A stretch of DNA of 8,315 bases from Rhodoferax sp. (GTDB taxonomy: Bacteria; Pseudomonadota; Gammaproteobacteria; Burkholderiales; Burkholderiaceae), in contig JAIFMT010000204.1 in NCBI GenBank assembly GCA_020048295.1, positions 1 to 8,315 of the forward strand, in the 5' to 3' direction. Positions 4,963 through 8,315 of this stretch are shown here, piece after piece (position 1 is the first letter of the stretch; every line of letters starts with the position of its first letter). The notes under the pieces are model-generated. The model had not been told where the DNA came from. It searched no databases and saw nothing but the letters and a program-made list of their open reading frames with translations. A program made the position numbers and the translations under genes.

Positions 4963-6452
4963 GCGGCCACCCTGCGTTTGGCGTAGGCGATGCGACGGCT
5001 CTTAAGCCAGTTGCGCACCACCGGCCCAGGCTCTTGTGCTGGCGGCATGGGGCCAGACGGGAATTCGCCGAACTTCTCGCTGTAGCGGTAATAGGCCGAG
5101 CCCGGCTTGTGACCCTTTTCAAGCGCATAGCCGATCAGTTGCGCGTAAAAATCTTCCTTGAACTGCGCGTCGTGCTTTTCCTTTTTGCGCGCCTGTAGCT
5201 CGGTCATGGCGCCTGGCACGGCAACCACCTCGTTCTTCCTGGTGCGCACATGGCCGCAATGGGAGCAGACATCAGAGGCCTGATCCCACAAGTGACCGCA
5301 GGCCGGGCATTTGGCTTTCTCTTTTTCGAAGTCGGTCGGCTCGGCCTTGGTCTTTTCTGCGCCATCATCGAGGGCGGATACACCTGCTTCACACAGCGCA
5401 TCCCATTGGTCACGAAAGCGCAGAAAGTTGCCAGAATGGTCAAGCCAAATCGCGGTTTCCTTGGCTTGATGCGGACGCATGATGCGTCCAAGCTGCTGAA
5501 CATGGGCGCTGAACGACTTTGAAAATGGCCGGGCGCTGATGCCCACGCACACATCGGTCACGTCAAACCCCTTGGTCAGCAAGTCGGTCGCTATCAGGCC
5601 GTGAATATCGGTATCTGGCTTGGCAAATTCCTCAAGTGCCTGGCGCTTGTATTCGTCATCATCGCGATAACTCACGCTGATGAAGTTAAAGCCCGCATCG
5701 CGGAACTTTTGCACCAAGTCTGCGCCATGCGCCACACCAGCGCAAAAAACAATCGTCTTCCTGGGGCCGCCAAAAACCGCATTGGTTTTGTTGATCCACT
5801 CGGCCACAATGTCGCCGGTGATCTGAATGCCGCGCTTTGTGGTTTCAGCGTCCGACCATTCCCCCGCCACCTTGACGGCACCGGTCATATCGATCTCTTT
5901 GGCGATAAACACGCGCGGCTGGATCAGGTCGCCAATGCCCACCAGCTCGTTAATGGCGACTGCCGACACCACATTGCTGTAAGTCTTGCCCAGCCCCTTG
6001 GTAAACGGGCTGCCAGACAAACCCACCACCTTGACGGTCGGGTTGTTCTGCACAAACTCGATCACCGACTTGCGCAGGGTGTGGGCTTCGTCCACCACCA
6101 ACAGGTCAACCGCCGGGAACGCACCGCGCGCCTCAAGCGTTTGAACCATGCATACCTGGATCGGCAAATAGGGCATCCACTTCTGTGAGGCTGGCTCAAT
6201 GATGCCGTGCTCGATGCCGTACTTTTCCAGCCGGCCAGAGGTCTGATTGCACAGCAATTTCAGATCAACCACCATGGCCGACCGTTTTTGTTTTTTGGCC
6301 GCGCCATCCATCATCGACACAGCAATCTCGGTCTTGCCTGCGCCACAAGGCGCATACAGAATTTGCGCGCGATGCCCGGCCAGAAAGCCCTCGCGCAGCT
6401 TTGTCAGGGTGGCCTGCTGATGCGGGCGCAGGGCGAGTTGGTGCTTTTGCAT
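4959..6452 (-). CDS. SF2 DEAH-type helicase with C-terminal zinc ribbon
   Basis: A 497-residue protein with complete superfamily 2 motifs: an N-terminal RPHQQATL (Q-like), Walker A PCGAGKT at 35-41, DEAH at 121-124, SGS at 146-148, the second RecA domain with TIVFCAG (233-239) and ATDLLTKGFDV (288-298), and motif VI QQLGRIMRPH (319-328). This is the RAD25/SSL2-like helicase type common in phage replication modules. Residues 382-399 add a CPAC...CSHC zinc ribbon, followed by a helical tail (NWLKSRR) that may bind DNA or the primase. The start ATG 6452 shares one base with the stop of the ParB-like gene (TGATG) and the end overlaps the primase start by 4 nt, so the three are probably translated in concert. 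It is likely the replicative or origin-melting helicase partner of the primase; the direction of unwinding cannot be read from sequence. Confidence 0.88.
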   Translation of the reverse strand: MQKHQLALRPHQQATLTKLREGFLAGHRAQILYAPCGAGKTEIAVSMMDGAAKKQKRSAMVVDLKLLCNQTSGRLEKYGIEHGIIEPASQKWMPYLPIQVCMVQTLEARGAFPAVDLLVVDEAHTLRKSVIEFVQNNPTVKVVGLSGSPFTKGLGKTYSNVVSAVAINELVGIGDLIQPRVFIAKEIDMTGAVKVAGEWSDAETTKRGIQITGDIVAEWINKTNAVFGGPRKTIVFCAGVAHGADLVQKFRDAGFNFISVSYRDDDEYKRQALEEFAKPDTDIHGLIATDLLTKGFDVTDVCVGISARPFSKSFSAHVQQLGRIMRPHQAKETAIWLDHSGNFLRFRDQWDALCEAGVSALDDGAEKTKAEPTDFEKEKAKCPACGHLWDQASDVCSHCGHVRTRKNEVVAVPGAMTELQARKKEKHDAQFKEDFYAQLIGYALEKGHKPGSAYYRYSEKFGEFPSGPMPPAQEPGPVVRNWLKSRRIAYAKRRVAA

Positions 6453-7342
6453 CAGAAGCTCTTTTTGGCGTCCGCTTCGAGCTTGCGAAGCTTTTCGCCC
6501 AGGCGTTTGTTGTCTCTGCGCAAAACCGCGTTTTCGTGCTGAAAAGTGTCGCGCGATTCCGTCACCGCCTTGAGCGTTGCCTCAAGCGTGCTGATTTGTT
6601 TGCGCAGGTCAGCCAGCACATCCGCAGCGTCTTTCTGCTTTTGCGGATCGGCGCTGGCCATGTTCGCTGCCGTCAGCTCGTTTTTTGTAGCCTCAAGCTC
6701 CTCACGCAATTCGTCGATCATGTCCCATGCTTTGTCCATCTCGCTGTACTCGGGCGCATCTGACGGGGTAACCGGTGCCACGGGCGCTGCATGGGCTTTG
6801 GGCGGCGCATCTTTCGGTGTGGCTGCAGTCGCCGGGATAAGGGATTCGGCAGCTTTCTTGACTGACATCGCGCCCGTCTTGACGGCGGCTATCACCTCCG
6901 GGCTGGCTTTGGATTCGACCAGCTTGGCTTGCACCATGGTGCGCAGGCCAACGCCAGCAATTGCCGCCATTTGGTCGGCTGTTTTTGGAGGGTGCGCACC
7001 CGGTGCGCACCCTCCTTTATGCTGGTTTGATCCGTTTGGAGCCCACTCATAAACGCAAGCCACGGCCATGGCCAACTGGCTTTTGTTGATCTGGCGACGG
7101 CTCTTGTTCTGGGCCAGCACAAACTCGCGCGGGTCCACTTCGCCCAGATCGACCGTTGCGCATTCGCACCCCACGTCAATACACCCCTGGTAGCGATGCC
7201 AGCCGTCAATCACCATGCCCTCGTACAGCGTGATCGGGTTCTGCAGGCCAATGCTTGCAATGGACTCCTTGAGCGACTTGTATTCATCCTCCTGCATGGC
7301 AGGAAAAGCGGCAGACAGTGGGTGCTGGGTAAGGGTCATCAT
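6452..7342 (-). CDS. ParB/sulfiredoxin-domain DNA-binding protein with coiled-coil tail
   Basis: A 296-residue protein. Residues 8-85 form a ParB N-terminal domain: EYKSLKESIASIGLQNPITL followed by VIDGWHRYQG, the box with D46-G-W-H-R50 where ParB proteins bind nucleotide, and EFVLAQNKSRRQ. Residues 120-168 form a KorB/ParB-type helix-turn-helix region (KTADQMAAIAGVGLRTMVQA, then AMSVKKAAES). An alanine/proline-rich linker (170-198) leads to a long heptad-like coiled coil (200-292), suggesting dimers or filaments. Phage ParB-like proteins of this type serve in partition, regulation or as replication accessories; the operon favours replication. The frame is open from TTG 7384, but ATG 7342 or 7339 fits the domain start better; no site has a good Shine-Dalgarno. 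The linker between ParB and HTH parts is encoded by a perfect 29-bp palindrome. Confidence 0.78.
   Translation of the reverse strand: MMTLTQHPLSAAFPAMQEDEYKSLKESIASIGLQNPITLYEGMVIDGWHRYQGCIDVGCECATVDLGEVDPREFVLAQNKSRRQINKSQLAMAVACVYEWAPNGSNQHKGGCAPGAHPPKTADQMAAIAGVGLRTMVQAKLVESKASPEVIAAVKTGAMSVKKAAESLIPATAATPKDAPPKAHAAPVAPVTPSDAPEYSEMDKAWDMIDELREELEATKNELTAANMASADPQKQKDAADVLADLRKQISTLEATLKAVTESRDTFQHENAVLRRDNKRLGEKLRKLEADAKKSF
6987..7015. repeat. Perfect 29-bp palindrome inside the ParB-like gene
   Basis: The arms GGAGGGTGCGCACC (6987-7000) and GGTGCGCACCCTCC (7002-7015) are exact complements around one base at 7001. Within it the 10-mer GGTGCGCACC, itself self-complementary, occurs twice (6991-7000 and 7002-7011). 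It encodes residues GGCAPGAHPP (110-119) between the ParB and HTH domains. Such a site inside a DNA-binding protein's own gene could be its binding site, a parS-like or regulatory element. That function is inferred. Confidence 0.8.
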
Positions 7343-7391
7343 GATTGGTGGGTTGCGTGGGGTAGGTGGCTTGCGAAAACGCAAAAAACGC

Positions 7392-7607
7392 TCAATTCAT
7401 TTCCCGGTTTGATCCGGAGTTGGCTGGATTGACCCCGGCCACACGGCAGACCAGAATTGACTCATGCAACTTCTCATCCGACCACTCTTTCAGCAACCGG
7501 CGCATCAGCACCGTGCGCTTGATGCCCTTGGCCTGGCAGTAGCCATCAAGCACCGAGGCCTCTTCAGCGCCGACCTCAAAACTGATCTCAGTTGTTTTCT
7601 CGGTCAC
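7392..7607 (-). CDS. Small ribbon-helix-helix-like regulator, 71 aa
   Basis: The start is GTG 7607-7605, with AAGGG about 7 bases upstream. Residues 7-48 (EISFEVGAEEASVLDGYCQA, then KGIKRTVLMRRLLKEW) fit the strand-helix-helix outline of Arc/CopG-type DNA-binding proteins: a short amphipathic strand, a first helix, a turn at KGIKRT and a second basic helix. The C-terminal 20 residues (VAGVNPANSGSN) look unstructured. It is first in line before the ParB-like gene, with a 49-base gap holding a small hairpin (TTGCG-AAAA-CGCAA near 7372-7385). It probably regulates this replication operon, but no operator can be assigned with certainty. Confidence 0.6.
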   Translation of the reverse strand: MTEKTTEISFEVGAEEASVLDGYCQAKGIKRTVLMRRLLKEWSDEKLHESILVCRVAGVNPANSGSNREMN

Positions 7608-7635
7608 GATTTACCCTTGTTGACGAATAGAAAAA

Positions 7636-7756
7636 CCACCTGCCGCCCAGCCTGGCAAACCGCTGCGCCGACGAGTCAGCAGCGCATCAGAAGCGACGAA
7701 AGGGAGACGACCGCCAGAAAGACGGGCCAGGACGGGGTGCCAAAGAAGGCAGGTGG
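7636..7756. other. Nested inverted repeats in the gap before the RHH-like gene
   Basis: Three pairs nest in register: CCACCTGCC (7636-7644) with GGCAGGTGG (7748-7756), CCTGGC (7651-7656) with GCCAGG (7726-7731), and CGCTGC (7661-7666) with GCAGCG (7679-7684). Together they could form one branched fold of about 120 nt on either strand. The stretch lies between the terminator-like hairpin and the RHH-like gene and shows no convincing reading frame or promoter. It may be a leader or small RNA, or an operator cluster. Confidence 0.35.
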
Positions 7757-7757
7757 C

Positions 7758-7824
7758 AAAAAAGGTGGGCTTGCCCGCAAGGCCACAATGCAAGTTCCTC
7801 AACTCACGGCCTGCGGGCAATCCC
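7758..7824 (-). terminator. Terminator-like hairpin after the gene following cro
   Basis: Read on the minus strand, the arm at 7824-7808 pairs with 7784-7767 (GGGCTTGCCCGCAAGGCC on plus), with one mismatch and one bulge, about 16 bp in all. After three bases comes a run of six T (7763-7758). The loop is large (23 nt). It starts 12 bases beyond the stop of the 115-residue gene. On the plus strand the same hairpin abuts the ATG of the zinc-ribbon gene at 7825 and could mask its ribosome-binding region. Confidence 0.5.
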
Positions 7825-8046
7825 ATGAAAAATATCCTAGACAACCAGGCCATCGATCTGTCCTGCCCGCACTGCGGCTACAAGTTCAGCGAGCGCATCG
7901 GAAAGCTGAAGACAAATCCGAAGCTGACCTGCATGCGCTGCCGGGTCGTCATCGACATTCAAAACGGACAACTGCGCAGCGAGATCGCCAAGGTCGAAAA
8001 GTCTTTGACGGACTTGCAGAGAACGCTTGGCCGCTTTGGTCAGTAA
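7825..8046 (+). CDS. Small zinc-ribbon protein, 73 aa
   Basis: The start is ATG 7825, at MKNILDNQAIDLSCPHCGYK; an in-frame ATG at 7753 would add residues coded by the hairpin and is less likely. Cys14/Cys17 (CPHC) and Cys36/Cys39 (CMRC) form a zinc-ribbon pair separated by SERIGKLKTNPKLT. A C-terminal amphipathic helix follows (LRSEIAKVEKSLTDLQRTLG). I recall similar small proteins in betaproteobacteria but no function; a nucleic-acid or protein adaptor role is possible. The Shine-Dalgarno is poor because the bases before ATG lie in a hairpin arm. The gene is unusual in lying wholly opposite a minus-strand gene and against the direction of all its phage neighbours. Confidence 0.7.
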   Translation: MKNILDNQAIDLSCPHCGYKFSERIGKLKTNPKLTCMRCRVVIDIQNGQLRSEIAKVEKSLTDLQRTLGRFGQ

Positions 8047-8184
8047 ATCAATATCAGCGCGCGCCTTGGCGGCGTCAAGTTCGAGGGTCACGGTGTACGG
8101 CGATTGACCAGCATTGGCCTGAGTGGTCAATGTGCATCCGACCTCATCGGCGACGGCAACATGCAACGGCACTGACTTCAGCAT
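7837..8184 (-). CDS. Protein of unknown function coupled to the Cro-like gene, 115 aa
   Basis: The ATG at 8184 has a full AGGAGG four bases upstream and shares its A with the stop of the Cro-like gene (TGATG), so translation initiation here is well supported. Residues 1-46 (MLKSVPLHVAVADEVGCTLT, SPYTVTLELDAAKARADI) do not overlap another gene. Residues 47-115 are read opposite the zinc-ribbon gene. No domain is recognised. Its position directly after cro is where many phages place a second early regulator such as CII or YdaT, but the sequence shows no clear HTH. A terminator-like hairpin follows 12 bases after the stop. The C-terminal half may have been replaced when the zinc-ribbon segment arrived; that is a guess. 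Confidence 0.5.
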   Translation of the reverse strand: MLKSVPLHVAVADEVGCTLTTQANAGQSPYTVTLELDAAKARADIDLLTKAAKRSLQVRQRLFDLGDLAAQLSVLNVDDDPAAHAGQLRICLQLSDALAELVAAVRAGQIDGLVV

Positions 8185-8315
8185 CAAACCTCCTGGGTAA
8201 CGGGTTGGGTATTGCGCAGTACCGACCACTGCACATCGGGGCGCAGGTCTTCGCAGCGCACCAGGCCGCCGGTGGCCTGCTCGATCTGGGGGCAGCGTTC
8301 GGCGGGGACTTTGCG
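8184..8315 (-). CDS. C-terminal 43 residues of a Cro/YdaS-like phage repressor (partial)
   Basis: The minus-strand frame enters from beyond the right edge and stops at TGA 8186-8184. The visible part, RKVPAERCPQIEQATGGLVR followed by CEDLRPDVQW, matches the end of the Cro/YdaS-like HTH family. In those proteins V-P-A-E-R-C-x-x-I-E-x-A-T-G-G lies in the last helices and C-E-x-L-R-P-D-V-x-W is a hallmark. The recognition helix is outside the window. Such proteins act as Cro-like switches of the early operon. By analogy a divergent CI-type repressor would be expected just beyond the right edge. Confidence 0.85.
   Translation of the reverse strand, partial: RKVPAERCPQIEQATGGLVRCEDLRPDVQWSVLRNTQPVTQEV

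Noticed and set aside
5601..6188. A 195-residue plus-strand frame inside the helicase gene
   Set aside because: The helicase on the other strand has all SF2 motifs; the plus frame has none and is a shadow.
7611..7853. An 80-residue minus-strand frame between the RHH-like gene and the gene after cro
   Set aside because: It spans the terminator-like hairpin and nested inverted repeats, has no good start site, and its composition (Arg/Leu/Gly-rich) looks non-coding.
1..8315. tRNA genes, CRISPR arrays, transposase or integrase genes
   Set aside because: I looked for cloverleaf arms, regularly spaced repeats and DDE or tyrosine/serine recombinase motifs and saw none.

Overview
The window is a moderately GC-rich piece of phage-type DNA, most likely a prophage or prophage remnant in a betaproteobacterium. 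Palindromic intergenic repeats near the left end resemble, from memory only, the dispersed ATAGC...GCTAT repeats of Comamonadaceae; no taxonomic marker gene is present, so this assignment is tentative.

Nearly all phage genes lie on the minus strand and read right to left as an ordered early-to-packaging series. At the right edge is the C-terminus of a Cro/YdaS-like repressor (8184-8315). It is coupled by a TGATG overlap to a 115-residue protein of unknown function (7837-8184), which is followed by a terminator-like hairpin. A 73-residue zinc-ribbon protein (7825-8046) lies antisense to that unknown gene. Then comes a replication block: a small ribbon-helix-helix-like protein, a ParB-domain protein with a coiled-coil tail, an SF2 helicase with a C-terminal zinc ribbon, and a PriCT_2/TOPRIM primase. 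The last three are joined by 1- and 4-nt overlaps. The ParB gene carries a perfect 29-bp palindrome inside its coding sequence.

Downstream of the primase is a 419-nt stretch without a convincing gene. It folds on paper into several good stems on the minus strand and is the best candidate here for an undescribed structured RNA. Next are a 108-residue unknown protein and a 254-residue protein resembling phage minor tail/neck components. A 265-nt intergenic region holds promoter-like boxes, an inverted repeat and a very G-rich tract. It precedes a three-gene packaging-type operon: a 59-residue basic protein, a single-HKD phospholipase-D-fold protein and a Nu1-like terminase small subunit, all overlapping.

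The large terminase gene that would normally follow is absent. Instead, opposite in orientation, there is a complete HicA-HicB toxin-antitoxin module lying between two direct copies of a palindromic repeat, with a 23-bp palindromic operator candidate over the hicA start. The left edge holds the C-terminus of another plus-strand protein, perhaps an HTH regulator. The arrangement suggests a phage genome interrupted or eroded at the packaging genes, with toxin-antitoxin cargo at the break.
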